A stretch of 64,000 nt of DNA from an uncultured Clostridia bacterium (GTDB lineage Bacteria > Bacillota > Clostridia > Christensenellales > Borkfalkiaceae): NCBI GenBank assembly GCA_947632195.1, contig CANROE010000002.1:79875-143874 (forward strand), in the 5' to 3' direction. Under the pieces are notes generated by a model. The model worked only from the letters and a program-made list of their open reading frames with translations, was not told where the DNA came from and searched no databases. A program made the translations under genes and the position numbers. Below are positions 1 through 9,389 of the stretch, piece after piece; position 1 is the first letter of the stretch; every line of letters begins with the position of its first letter.

Positions 1-2534
1 GCCTGTCCCGTCACCGCCGAGATGATCATGCGCTGTTCCTCGTCGTTAAAGCTATCCCCCGCACGGTACACGTCCAAAACGTCTTTCATGTCGGGCGCGG
101 CGAGCTTGAAGATAAAGTTGTATTGGCTGTTCTTTAAGATCGTCGAGGTCTTATTGCGAAGTTCCTCGTTTGCGTTCCAATCCGCGATGTTCTGCGTGGC
201 GGGAATGAACGCGCCGCCGTACTTCCTGATCCGCTTGTTCATGGAATAGAAGAAGTCGAGCGCGATCGGGAACTTCGCATCAATGAACAGGTGCGCCTCG
301 TCCACGACGATCATGGTGTGCAGATTCGCCCCGTTCTTGTTGCGCTCTCTCGCGTTGATAACTTCCTGCTCGATGAAACGGAACACAAGCAGCATCTGCG
401 CGTTTGCAACGACGTTGTTCTTGTTCGCAAAGAGCGATTGGAAGTCGAAGTCGATGAGGTCTGCCCCCACTTGCAATGTAGACGGCGCGTTCCAAATGTC
501 ACTGTAACGCCCCGTGACAAATTTCTGCAAGTACAGTTCCGCCGTGCGAAGATCCCGCTGTGTAAGCGCGTCCATGTCCTCTGTCTTTTTGCTTTGGAGC
601 GTTTCCATGAGATCGGAGAAGAGCGGGAAGTAGTCCGCAGGGAAGTTTGAGCAATCGGTATTCTCGGTGATCCCCATTCTTGCATACGTTTCCACCGTAA
701 GGTTATTGATGAGTTCGATCACGTCCGTAGGCGCATCCGCAAGCACGATCTTAAAGAAACTTTCGAGCATTTTCAAGTGCGTGTTGAATGTCACTTTGCT
801 GTCTGCGGGCGTTCCGTCCTCGGTCAAAATCTTGTAGATATGGAACGGGTTGATCCTCCCCTCCCGCGCATTGCCAACGTTGATGATATTGCCGCAAAGA
901 TTTCTCGTAAGTGCAAGATACTCCGCTTCGGGGTCAAGGACAATGACGCGCGTCCCGTTTGCCCATTCGTTGAGAATGAGATTTTTGAGGAAGAAGGACT
1001 TCCCGCTGCCCGACTTCCCTATAATCATTGCGTTGCTGTTCTGATACAGATTCCCTCTCTTCCAAAGATTGAAGATGAAGGGATAGCCGTTGGTCTTATT
1101 CTCTCCGAGCAAAATGCCGCCCTCGTCCATGACGAACGTCCGCACAAACGGGAACGCCGCCGCGAGGGAAGAACTGTTGATGCCCCGCTCTTGGTTTTTG
1201 AGCGTAGACACGGGCGATACCGCCGCTGTTTTGAAACCGTCAATCTGCAAGCCGTACAGCGTAGACGGGCGGAAGTTCCCCGTGAGCATTGCCCGCCGTA
1301 CCGCTTTCTTATAGCTGTCGTTTTTGAGATAGTTATAGGCGGTCACGGTGAGGGTCACGTCAAACAGGCTTTCGTTCTCCGTTTGAAGTGCGTCGAGCAG
1401 GGTATTCATCGTTTCTTGATGAATTTCCGCGCTGTTCGCGTCGCTCGCCTTATCCGAGATGATTTGCTTTGTCTGCATTTCTCCGATGCACTTGTCTATG
1501 CGGCGGATGGCTTTCACTTTATCCACGGGCTTGACGTGCATGACGACCTTCGTATTGGGGATATTGAACAGTTCTGCGCCCCATGCGTTCTTGACGCGGA
1601 GCGGATAGTCCGATACCGCAAATGTCGCCGCTTCCGTGCCGTCGATCTCGTACTTGTTGCCGCGGAATACCACTTCCTTCGGCTTGACCCACGCGACGAG
1701 TTCCTCGCTTGGAATATCCTTGCTCTCCCGCTCGTCGAAGTTGCGGGAAAAGCTGTATTTCAAGAATACCGCCGTTTCCCTCATGCCGAGAAGTTTCGTG
1801 TTCAGCCCGCACTTTGCGATCTCGGCTGCGACGTTGACCGCCGTGCTTTCAAGATCGAGTTCGTTTCTGCCATACAAAACTATGTAGTAGTCCGAAAGAT
1901 ACTGTTTGCGGATATTGTTGAGCTTGTCGATACGGTCGATGCGCTCCCGCAAGATATCTTCCTTGATCTCCTTGACATCGGAATATTCATCGCCCTCTGC
2001 GACCGTTGAAAGTCTTCCAAACAGTTCCTCGGCAAATCCGTCCAAGTTCACAGGGCGGTCGATCTTCACGATGTCCGCACTTTGGTTTTGGTCGAGAAGT
2101 TTTAAGGCGTTCGCAAAGTAATTGATGTCGATGTTCTGCTCCGTAACGTCCTCGATCCCGAAGTTCTTCTGCCCGACCTTGATGACGCGCCCGAGCGTAC
2201 CGCTGCCATATACGAGCAAACCGTTATCTTTGATCTCCTTTAAGGAATAGAGCGCGTCCACGTTCTCTTTGGGGTTCTTCGCGTCCGACGTGTATTTCTT
2301 CTTCGCAAACAGGAATTTGACATTCTCAAAGATGAACGTAAAGAAGATACCGTCGGGAGTAGGCATGAACATCACCACGGCGCACAGCCCCATGATGACG
2401 GCAAACACCCATGCACCCGCCGTGATCGCTATGAAGATGATCGCAAACACCACAAGGGCGACGATCACATCTGCCATTGAGTAGCACTTCCATACCGTGT
2501 TTTTTACTTTTATTTTTTTGGGAATGATCCTCAT
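1..2534 (-). CDS. VirB4/TraE-type conjugation ATPase with PrgI-like N-terminus (3' end beyond window)
   Basis: This is the ATPase that energises the type IV secretion channel of a conjugative element. It reads from ATG at 2534 leftward off the window edge, so about 844 residues are visible and the C-terminus is missing. Residues about 20-60 hold two hydrophobic segments like those of PrgI/TrsC proteins, fused to the ATPase as in many Firmicutes elements. The Walker A motif GKSGSGKS lies at residues 506-513 (near 1,000-1,020) and the Walker B motif IVVDEAH ends around residue 746 (near 300). The start overlaps the stop of the upstream TrbL-like gene by four bases (ATGA), which suggests translational coupling. 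The family assignment rests on the motifs, membrane topology and context, all of which agree. No frameshift was seen in the stretches I translated. Confidence 0.9.
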   Translation of the reverse strand, partial: MRIIPKKIKVKNTVWKCYSMADVIVALVVFAIIFIAITAGAWVFAVIMGLCAVVMFMPTPDGIFFTFIFENVKFLFAKKKYTSDAKNPKENVDALYSLKEIKDNGLLVYGSGTLGRVIKVGQKNFGIEDVTEQNIDINYFANALKLLDQNQSADIVKIDRPVNLDGFAEELFGRLSTVAEGDEYSDVKEIKEDILRERIDRIDKLNNIRKQYLSDYYIVLYGRNELDLESTAVNVAAEIAKCGLNTKLLGMRETAVFLKYSFSRNFDERESKDIPSEELVAWVKPKEVVFRGNKYEIDGTEAATFAVSDYPLRVKNAWGAELFNIPNTKVVMHVKPVDKVKAIRRIDKCIGEMQTKQIISDKASDANSAEIHQETMNTLLDALQTENESLFDVTLTVTAYNYLKNDSYKKAVRRAMLTGNFRPSTLYGLQIDGFKTAAVSPVSTLKNQERGINSSSLAAAFPFVRTFVMDEGGILLGENKTNGYPFIFNLWKRGNLYQNSNAMIIGKSGSGKSFFLKNLILNEWANGTRVIVLDPEAEYLALTRNLCGNIINVGNAREGRINPFHIYKILTEDGTPADSKVTFNTHLKMLESFFKIVLADAPTDVIELINNLTVETYARMGITENTDCSNFPADYFPLFSDLMETLQSKKTEDMDALTQRDLRTAELYLQKFVTGRYSDIWNAPSTLQVGADLIDFDFQSLFANKNNVVANAQMLLVFRFIEQEVINARERNKNGANLHTMIVVDEAHLFIDAKFPIALDFFYSMNKRIRKYGGAFIPATQNIADWNANEELRNKTSTILKNSQYNFIFKLAAPDMKDVLDVYRAGDSFNDEEQRMIISAVTGQ

Positions 2535-3748
2535 TCTCCGCTACCTCCCTCTGTTGCTCCTTCTTCCGCGCCGCTGTCCGACGCGCCGCTTTCGCTCTCC
2601 GAGTATTTGTCGCCGTCGTCCGAACCGGACGAGCCACCGTCACCCGAATCGCCGTCCTTTCCTTTCTTTTTATGGGATACAATATGCGCAATCCCCTTGA
2701 TACCTTTTGCCGCAAGCCCTATCGTCATGCCGCCGATAATTCTGCCGCCATAGAACGCGCTTCTGAGGAACCCGCCGTGCGGCATATCGTCTGCCTGCCC
2801 GAAGAGCCGCGCAAACAGAGCTTGTCCTGCGGGGATCACCATAGCGCCGCCGATGATCATGACGAGCATGAACATGGCGTTCCCGAACCCGCCCAGTCCG
2901 TCGAGTTTCATCTGCATGATAAACGGCAATATGATCGCAAACACGTTGACCGAGAATACCGCGCCGAACGCAAGGATGATCTTTGTGAGAAACATTTCCC
3001 GCCAATTCTTGAACCGCGCCCCGTCGTCGAGCGGAAGTGCAGACATGGAGATCGGCATACAGAAGTACAGATACACGACCTCAAAGATGCGCTTTGCAAG
3101 ATTGACAAGCGCAATTAAGAGCGCAATCGTCACGGCGATTCCCGCGATCAGCGCGGGAAGATAGTAGAACGTGTCGGGGTTGACCATGCCGTTGAGTTTC
3201 CACGAGGTGGGCCATATCCCAAAGAGAGCCGCATTATATGTACCGAAGATGTCACTTACTCTGAGCGACGTCACGTCGATGTCGTTGATGGAATATCCGT
3301 TGACCCAGTCCCCCACGCAGGCGTTGAACAGCGCGTTGGAGATCTTCGTCGTGTTGCCGATCTGGAATATCTGCGCGACAAGCTTGATACCCGACCCCGC
3401 GATCATGATTCCGAGGAATACCACGGCAAGCATGGCGAATGTGCCGAGAATGGCGAGGAAGAATTTGCCGACGATAGACGAAAGATTTCGGTTGTTGGCG
3501 ACGAAGTTTTTGATGATGCCGACAATGGCAAAGATACAGGCAAGCCCCACTGCCAAAATGAGGATACACCAAAAGACGTTCGCCACGACGGGATCCCCGA
3601 TAATGAGTTCGAGGATATTGACCTTTTGCCCTTGATAGTTCACGTCCGCAATTCCCGTTATGGCGTTGAAAAGTTCCATGATACCGTCTATGAGCTGTAA
3701 GAGCCATAGAAAGAGTTGCAGACCGAGTTCTTGAAAAAATAACAGCAT
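2531..3748 (-). CDS. VirB6/TrbL-like conjugation membrane protein
   Basis: A 405-residue polytopic inner-membrane protein, probably the VirB6/TrbL channel component of the type IV secretion system. Several long hydrophobic segments are spread over residues about 40-330. The last 60 residues are a hydrophilic Gly/Ser/Asp/Glu-rich tail that should be cytoplasmic. The start is supported by AGGAGG seven bases upstream of ATG at 3748. The gene lies directly between the Maff2-like gene and the VirB4 ATPase, with four-base overlap to the latter, which is the standard order in Clostridia conjugative elements. Membrane proteins of this class diverge strongly, so the assignment leans on topology and position rather than on a catalytic motif. 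Confidence 0.8.
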   Translation of the reverse strand: MLLFFQELGLQLFLWLLQLIDGIMELFNAITGIADVNYQGQKVNILELIIGDPVVANVFWCILILAVGLACIFAIVGIIKNFVANNRNLSSIVGKFFLAILGTFAMLAVVFLGIMIAGSGIKLVAQIFQIGNTTKISNALFNACVGDWVNGYSINDIDVTSLRVSDIFGTYNAALFGIWPTSWKLNGMVNPDTFYYLPALIAGIAVTIALLIALVNLAKRIFEVVYLYFCMPISMSALPLDDGARFKNWREMFLTKIILAFGAVFSVNVFAIILPFIMQMKLDGLGGFGNAMFMLVMIIGGAMVIPAGQALFARLFGQADDMPHGGFLRSAFYGGRIIGGMTIGLAAKGIKGIAHIVSHKKKGKDGDSGDGGSSGSDDGDKYSESESGASDSGAEEGATEGGSGE

Positions 3749-3826
3749 AATTGCCTCCTGTGAAAAATATGAGGCGGCGAGTTGCCCCGCCGCCCCGTTT
3801 CATGTCAGACCGTTATGCGGCGATAT

Positions 3827-4126
3827 TTACGCCCCTGTGCCTACCCATGCGGACAGACCGTTGATGAGGAGCGGCGCGCCCATAGCGACGACGAAGATGA
3901 TGATAATACCGATGATGAGGTTCTTCACCATGTCGCGGGCATTGATCTTTTCCTCGTTGCGGTGTGCAATGGCGATCTTGATGCCGACGTATGCGCCCCA
4001 AACGACGACCACCGCCGCAAGCGCAAGCACGATGTAGATCCAAAAATTGTCCATGAGCGTTTTGAGCTTCGCCACGATTTCGGCAAGATTGCCGCTAAGT
4101 CCTTCTGCTGCCAAAAGATTAAACAT
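3827..4126 (-). CDS. Maff2/VirB2-like small membrane protein
   Basis: A 99-residue protein with an amphipathic N-terminus, one hydrophobic segment at about residues 30-50, a basic stretch (HRNEEKINARD) and a second hydrophobic segment at about residues 65-90. This is the topology of the Maff2 family, the presumed VirB2 pilin-like component of Firmicutes conjugative elements. AAAGGAG lies nine bases before ATG at 4126. It is placed immediately upstream of the TrbL-like gene, as in related elements. The pilin role is an inference from family and context. Confidence 0.75.
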   Translation of the reverse strand: MFNLLAAEGLSGNLAEIVAKLKTLMDNFWIYIVLALAAVVVVWGAYVGIKIAIAHRNEEKINARDMVKNLIIGIIIIFVVAMGAPLLINGLSAWVGTGA

Positions 4127-4238
4127 ATAATTTTTTCTCCTTTTTCTTTGATTTTTTGTTTTCTTTGATTTGAAGTTTCTCTATGATCTCTTCAAGTGTG
4201 CTGTTGAGTCCTTCGTCCATTGCCAAAATTTTTCGCAT
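4119..4238 (-). CDS. 39-residue lysine-rich microprotein
   Basis: A short open frame from ATG at 4238 to TAA at 4119 encodes 39 residues: an acidic N-terminal half (MRKILAMDEGLNSTLEEII) and a C-terminus that is almost only Lys/Glu. AGAGGA lies about ten bases upstream of the start, and the end overlaps the start of the Maff2-like gene by eight bases. It fills the only gap between the Cys-repeat surface protein and the Maff2-like gene, so it could be a coupled leader peptide or a real small protein. I know no family for it; coding status is moderately supported. Confidence 0.45.
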   Translation of the reverse strand: MRKILAMDEGLNSTLEEIIEKLQIKENKKSKKKEKKLYV

Positions 4239-4252
4239 GATCGTTGTGTCCT

Positions 4253-5842
4253 CTAATTCTTTGCTTTCTTTTTCTTCTTGATGATGAGGTATGCCGCAAG
4301 TCCGCCGCCCGCAAGGACGATGAGTACAATGAACAGCACGAGCGATGTCACGCCGCTATTACCGCTCTTTTGCTCTCCGTCGTCGGGGTTTTCGGGCGTT
4401 TCGGGATCGCTCGGCTCCTGTCCGCTCGGATCACCGTCCCCCTCGGGCGGTTCTTGTTCGCTCGGATCGCCTTCCCCTTCGGATGGGTTCTGCTCCCCCG
4501 GCTGTTCTTGTTCTTCGGGTGGCTGTTGCCCGCTTGGGTTGCCTTGTCCCTCGGGCGGCTGTTGTCCGCTTGGGTTTGAGGGGTTATCGGGCGTGGAAGG
4601 CTCTGCGGGTGGTTGATTAGAAATGCCCCGCGATGTGAGCCAAAACGTTTTCAGTTCGCTCCCCTGTTCGTCCACGATCTTCACTTCATACCTTGCGTTC
4701 AGATCGGAATAGAACACTTGCCCGTAGGCGTTTACCGTAAAGGGTGTAAAATTTGTCCCGTCTTTCGCGCCGAGAACGCGCAGACCGCCGCTCTTTACAT
4801 CGCCGCAATTACAGACCCGTAGCACGATAAAGAATTTTCCTTCCGTGTTGTCCTGTACATAGAGCTGATAGGAATGACTGTGCGGCGCGGTAGGTTCTTC
4901 GGGCTGCACGGGTTCGGGAATGTATCCCGCATCCCCGCTCGTAACGAAGTCGGAAAGATAGCTGTAATTGCACTTGATACAGATATGCCGCGTATAGCCA
5001 ACGCTTTCGGCAGTCGCTTTCACGACGACGTTCAGATATTCATGCCCTGTGGGGATCTCGTAATCCGTTACAAAGCGGTCGTGGCAAAACGAACAGATAT
5101 GCTCGGTATAGCCATAGCTGATACACGAGGGCGGTGTGACGGTGAGTACATAGTCATGCCCGAGCTTGTCCGTGTAATCGGCAACGTAGCTGTCCTCGCA
5201 GTTCACGCATATATAGGACGTATAGCCCCCCGCCGTACACGTCGGCTCCGTGACGATTTCTTCATAATCGTGTCCGAGCGCGTCTATAAAATCGTCGTTG
5301 TAGGAGTAGCCGCAAACCGAGCAAGTATGCTTTGTATAGCCCTGCTCCGTACAAGTTGCGGGAAAGGTTTCGTCTTGGTAGAGATGCCCCGCTTCGTCCT
5401 CGTACTTGTCCGAATACTCATAGCCGCAGACCGTACAAAAGTGCGTTGTGTAGCCCTTATGCGTACAGTTTGCGGGAACGACGATCTCCACGAATCTGTG
5501 ACCGAGTTCGGGCGAAGTCGTCTGCTTATATGTATCCCCGCAATATTGACAGGTGTAGAGGTCGTACCCCTTTGTCGTACAGGTCGCCGCAACCGAACGC
5601 ACCGTGTATTTGTGATCGGTCGCTTGGGTGTAGTTGTCCTTCTTTGTTTCCCCGCAGAGCTGACAGGTGTAAAGCGTATAGCCTTGCTCCGTACACTTTG
5701 CGGGAATCGTTTGCGTAACTTCATATTGATGTTCGCAAAGTTCGGCAGCCGAGGCTTCCGTTCCCGCCGCATTGCCCATAAAAAGGCACGTTGACAGCAT
5801 GATCAACGCGCCCAATACGGGAATATAAAATTTCAGTTTCAA
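4253..5842 (-). CDS. Cys-repeat, Pro-rich membrane-anchored surface protein of the conjugative element
   Basis: A 529-residue exported protein. An N-terminal signal-like hydrophobic stretch (LGALIMLSTCLFMG) is followed by about eight tandem repeats of some 40 residues, each with a CT..GY..Y.C..CG core and a following GH. A unique domain comes next, then a Pro/Glu/Gly/Ser-rich spacer of near-identical short repeats, a transmembrane helix and a KKKKK tail. I chose TTG at 5842 because GGAGA lies seven bases upstream, just past the stop of the VirD4 gene; a longer frame would run far back into that gene. The four Cys/His positions per repeat suggest small metal- or disulfide-stabilised knots. Inside a transfer operon it is probably an adhesin for cell contact, but that is inference. 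Similar repeats occur in the surface lipoprotein at 36,807-38,990. Confidence 0.75.
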   Translation of the reverse strand: MKLKFYIPVLGALIMLSTCLFMGNAAGTEASAAELCEHQYEVTQTIPAKCTEQGYTLYTCQLCGETKKDNYTQATDHKYTVRSVAATCTTKGYDLYTCQYCGDTYKQTTSPELGHRFVEIVVPANCTHKGYTTHFCTVCGYEYSDKYEDEAGHLYQDETFPATCTEQGYTKHTCSVCGYSYNDDFIDALGHDYEEIVTEPTCTAGGYTSYICVNCEDSYVADYTDKLGHDYVLTVTPPSCISYGYTEHICSFCHDRFVTDYEIPTGHEYLNVVVKATAESVGYTRHICIKCNYSYLSDFVTSGDAGYIPEPVQPEEPTAPHSHSYQLYVQDNTEGKFFIVLRVCNCGDVKSGGLRVLGAKDGTNFTPFTVNAYGQVFYSDLNARYEVKIVDEQGSELKTFWLTSRGISNQPPAEPSTPDNPSNPSGQQPPEGQGNPSGQQPPEEQEQPGEQNPSEGEGDPSEQEPPEGDGDPSGQEPSDPETPENPDDGEQKSGNSGVTSLVLFIVLIVLAGGGLAAYLIIKKKKKAKN

Positions 5843-5855
5843 AATCTGTCTCCTT

Positions 5856-8072
5856 TTATTCTCTTGCTTTTTCTTGCAGTTCCGCCATGCGGGGAAGGGC
5901 GTCTCCCGCAAGGTAGTCCGCAAAGTTCTGTATCTTTTGCGCGGTCGTTTGGTCGTAGTTCTCCATGAACGCATACAATAGCGTTGTCTTGTCCTCATAC
6001 GGCGCACTCACAAGAGCTTTGGCGTCCCTGCCGTTCAGGATCACCGCAAATTGCTGTTGCTTGCGGATGATCTCGTTTTCTACTTCGAGCCATTGCTCGT
6101 CAAGGGTCTTGATCTTCTCTTCGCGCTTCGCTTTTTCTTGCGCCTCCGTTTGCTTGTCGCGCTCGTCAATGAGTTCGAGGAGTTCTTCCTCTTTGCTCTT
6201 GATATTCCCGCCGACAATATCAAAGACATAGTTCTCTTTTTCAAAGAGCCGCGCTTCTCTCTTTCCAACGTCCGCTTTGCCAGCGGCAAAGTACACGTCT
6301 TTGAGCAGATAGGACGGCGTGAACTTCGTCCAAATGGGTTCGTACCCACGGACGGACACGATCGCGTCTCCCTTTTCGTCGCCGTTGAGCCGTTCGAGCA
6401 TCCCAACCGTGATAAGCGGTTGATTGCTCGCCCCCGTATTGCTTGACGCGGGATTTTCGGCGTTCGTATTCACGGAGAAGTTTTTGACCTTCTTCTGTCC
6501 GCACAGCTCAGAAAACTCCTTTCGCGTTTCGGGGTCGTCCGAGCCGATGAAGATCTTGATATTGCAGTTGGTCTTGATAATGTCGCCGATGTCCTTGCCG
6601 TATTTTGCCGTGAGCTGCGAAAAGCTCTGCAAGACGAAAAGATACCGTATCCCGCGTGACCGTCCTACCGTCACCATGCCCTCTATGTTCTCGAACTTCG
6701 GCAAATTGCCGAACTCGTCAAGGACAAAGTATGCTTTGCGTTTGAGGATCGCCGTGTCCGTCTGCCCTTTGCGGAGATTGATATTCGCTTTCTCCACAAG
6801 CTCTTTATACATCTGCGTGATGAACAGGGTGACAAAGCGATGACGCGTAAAGCGTTCGTCCGGCACGATGATAAACACGGCGTTCGGCTGTTCGTCCATG
6901 TTCACGATGTCGAGATCGTTCTCGCTCGTAAGGCTCATGATCCCGTCGTCCGAGAGCTGCTGCATATAGCTATTGACCTCGGAAAGATAACTCGTGAGCG
7001 TTCTGTCGCTCGTGATAAGTACGGTGTTGACGAGCCCTCTGACTTTGGAGAACTCGTCCCTCCCCTCGAGGAGATACTCTTTGAGTGCCGTCGTGTCCTC
7101 CGAGCAATACTTCGTGATGTTGTGGTAGACATTGAAAAGAAGCAGTTGCCTTTCCTCCATCTTTCCTTTGATACAGTCCTCGCAGAACGCAAGCACCAAG
7201 CCGAAGATGAGATTTCTTGCGCCCTCCTCCCATGTCGGTTGATCCTTGTTCTGTATGGGGCAAAGGGTATAGATGAGGTCCTTTGCGTTCTCGTAGATTT
7301 CATCTTTGAGTTCCTGCACCCTCGTCCGCGCGTCGCGGTAGGATAAAAACATTTCCCCGCCGCCGTAATACTTGCCGTCCTTTTGCACAAGGTTGTTTTC
7401 AAGTTCCTTTACGAGCCGGATGCGGCGAAGCAGGACTTCCATGGGATTCCAACGCGCCGATGAGTACGGCTCCCGAAGATCGAGCATGGAGATTTTATAG
7501 CCCTCACTTTCGAGCTGTTTGGCGTGTTTCTCATAGAGTTCTTTCTTCGGGTCCGCAACGATGATAGACGGCTTTCCCTTGCTCCTGCCCAAGATCGCGA
7601 TGTTCTGATCGACGAAACCCGTCGTCTTGCCGCTGCCCGTCGTGCCGACGATCAGCGCGTGGAGTTGGCTCGTGGAAATGATCTCAACGCCGTTTTTCTT
7701 CTTTTCCGCGCCGATCACGATTTCATCATCGTGTTCCTTTACGCCGTTCCACGTCGTCACGGTGAACTCTTTCATCCTGCGCAATCTTTTCGTCGTGAGC
7801 CATTCGGTATCTTCGAGATCGTTCTCCTTCATGGCGATATTCTGCGCGTCTACACGGTACAGAAACAAAAAGCCCATGAGCAGCAACCCGTTCACCACGC
7901 CGACCAACAGCCAGTAGTTCTTGTTCCCGAAGATCCCGTTAAAGTCATTGCCGAAAAGGGAAAATACAAGCGCGATGACGACCGCCACCACCGCGAAGAT
8001 AAACGCCCAAACTGCGGCAAGCGTACTCTTCGGTTTCTTCTTTTTGTGTTTGAATGCTTCCTCTCTATCCAT
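5856..8072 (-). CDS. VirD4/TraG-type coupling protein
   Basis: This 738-residue ATPase links the relaxase-DNA complex to the secretion channel. Residues about 18-40 and 52-72 are two membrane helices. The Walker A motif GTTGSGKT is at residues 143-150, and the Walker B region contains FVLDEFGNLPKF, typical of TraG/VirD4 proteins. A charged, coiled-coil-like C-terminal 100 residues follows the ATPase core. It sits directly downstream of the relaxase gene, three bases after that stop, and the next gene starts 14 bases after its own stop. All key motifs are present and the length is within the usual range. Confidence 0.93.
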   Translation of the reverse strand: MDREEAFKHKKKKPKSTLAAVWAFIFAVVAVVIALVFSLFGNDFNGIFGNKNYWLLVGVVNGLLLMGFLFLYRVDAQNIAMKENDLEDTEWLTTKRLRRMKEFTVTTWNGVKEHDDEIVIGAEKKKNGVEIISTSQLHALIVGTTGSGKTTGFVDQNIAILGRSKGKPSIIVADPKKELYEKHAKQLESEGYKISMLDLREPYSSARWNPMEVLLRRIRLVKELENNLVQKDGKYYGGGEMFLSYRDARTRVQELKDEIYENAKDLIYTLCPIQNKDQPTWEEGARNLIFGLVLAFCEDCIKGKMEERQLLLFNVYHNITKYCSEDTTALKEYLLEGRDEFSKVRGLVNTVLITSDRTLTSYLSEVNSYMQQLSDDGIMSLTSENDLDIVNMDEQPNAVFIIVPDERFTRHRFVTLFITQMYKELVEKANINLRKGQTDTAILKRKAYFVLDEFGNLPKFENIEGMVTVGRSRGIRYLFVLQSFSQLTAKYGKDIGDIIKTNCNIKIFIGSDDPETRKEFSELCGQKKVKNFSVNTNAENPASSNTGASNQPLITVGMLERLNGDEKGDAIVSVRGYEPIWTKFTPSYLLKDVYFAAGKADVGKREARLFEKENYVFDIVGGNIKSKEEELLELIDERDKQTEAQEKAKREEKIKTLDEQWLEVENEIIRKQQQFAVILNGRDAKALVSAPYEDKTTLLYAFMENYDQTTAQKIQNFADYLAGDALPRMAELQEKARE

Positions 8073-8075
8073 AGT

Positions 8076-9386
8076 TCAATTTTTATAGTCCTCCCGATTT
8101 TTTCTTTCCCGCTCCTCCCGCTCGCGGGCAATCTCCTCCTCGATCTCTTCCAACCGATGAGAAAAAACCCTTCCCTGTTCCTCACATTCTTTTCCGAACG
8201 TCAGAAAAAACTTTTTGCAAGCGGCGTTGACATTCCTGCGGGAAATACCGAGTAGCTTTTTCAGACGGACGTCGTTTGCATTGTATATCTTCTTCCCTTC
8301 ATACAGCTTCGGCTTGATATACTTCGCAAGGTTCAAGACAAGATTCCCTTGCCGCCGCCGGTAGTCCTCCTCGATCTGCTCGATCACATGGATGTCTTCC
8401 TCGTCGATCTTCCCTTGAAACCTTTTTGGGTCGTTCTCCATCTTCTCCATGCTCACGTTCTTTTGCGAATAGACGGAGGGGTTGCTGCAAATTTGTTCCA
8501 TGGCACGTTTGCGTTGCTCGAGGGCGATCCAAAACTTTTTGTCCGCTTGCCGCGCCCGCCTGTCATATCGGAGCAGCATTTGGACGATCCTGTCCACTCT
8601 GTCGCGGTAAGGCTTCATGTTCTCGCTTCCGTAAGAAAGCCGCCCGTCCTTCGGCAAGTCCTTTGCAAGGGCTATGATCGCTTCGCGGATCTCCTGCGTT
8701 GTGTTCATGGCTTTGCTTGGGCGCAGCATCTCTTTCAAATCTTTGACCGCCTCCGTCCGCGATTTATAGAGTTTGCCTCTGCGGTCGTCCAGATATAACT
8801 CCATGCGAACAAACATATTGTCGATCGCTTTCTTGTCGATCTGCGCATAGCGGCGAAAAGTGAGTGTTCCGTCTTTGCTCTTGTATTTCGGCTCTTTCTC
8901 CCAAAATACGAAGTGGATATGTAAGTGCGACTTGTCCTTATGAAGCGCGCACATGAGGTCGATGTTGTCCTTGTGGAACCGCGCGTCCCGAAAGAAGTTC
9001 GGGAAAGTGCGCTTGATAAACTCAATGCACTTTTCGGGCGTTTCGATCTTGTAGGAATCTTCCTCTGCGAGCGAGATGAAACCGTGGTAGATATTCCCCT
9101 TGTTCGCTTTCAGCCGCGCCTTCATTTCGGAAACTTCCTGTTCGGGGATCATGCCCTTGTCGTTGAACACGCCCGTGTTCTTTTGCAGATACTCGAACAT
9201 CGACTTGAAGAGTGACTTCCCCGTGCGCTTCCCCTCGGTATTCATGTACTCGTAGATATTCTTCCCGCCCGTCATGTCGTAGAAAGAACGCTTCTCCGCA
9301 TGAGCCTCCCGCTCCACGCTCGTCGCCGATCTCGGAAGGGAGTAAGGCGTATATTGGATATTGAAGATAACGGGTTGGCTGCTCAT
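8076..9386 (-). CDS. MobP-type relaxase
   Basis: A 436-residue relaxase that should nick the element's oriT and pilot the strand into the recipient. Residues 153-159 read SHLHIHF, the histidine triad (H154, H156, H158) that binds the catalytic metal, with a further His at 149. The N-terminus holds several tyrosines (Y12, Y15, Y36, Y45, Y48), of which one should be the nucleophile. The C-terminal 130 residues are highly charged and probably coiled. The histidine triad followed by an FWEKEP stretch resembles the MobP3 group of Firmicutes elements, though subgroup placement is tentative. It lies between the putative oriT-bearing gene region and the coupling protein, as expected. Confidence 0.85.
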   Translation of the reverse strand: MSSQPVIFNIQYTPYSLPRSATSVEREAHAEKRSFYDMTGGKNIYEYMNTEGKRTGKSLFKSMFEYLQKNTGVFNDKGMIPEQEVSEMKARLKANKGNIYHGFISLAEEDSYKIETPEKCIEFIKRTFPNFFRDARFHKDNIDLMCALHKDKSHLHIHFVFWEKEPKYKSKDGTLTFRRYAQIDKKAIDNMFVRMELYLDDRRGKLYKSRTEAVKDLKEMLRPSKAMNTTQEIREAIIALAKDLPKDGRLSYGSENMKPYRDRVDRIVQMLLRYDRRARQADKKFWIALEQRKRAMEQICSNPSVYSQKNVSMEKMENDPKRFQGKIDEEDIHVIEQIEEDYRRRQGNLVLNLAKYIKPKLYEGKKIYNANDVRLKKLLGISRRNVNAACKKFFLTFGKECEEQGRVFSHRLEEIEEEIAREREERERKNREDYKN

Positions 9387-9389
9387 TGT

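Noticed and set aside
777..2009. 410-codon open frame on the plus strand
   Set aside because: It lies antisense to the VirB4 gene, whose Walker motifs and N-terminus are clear; the antisense product is Arg/Val/His-rich and has no family features.
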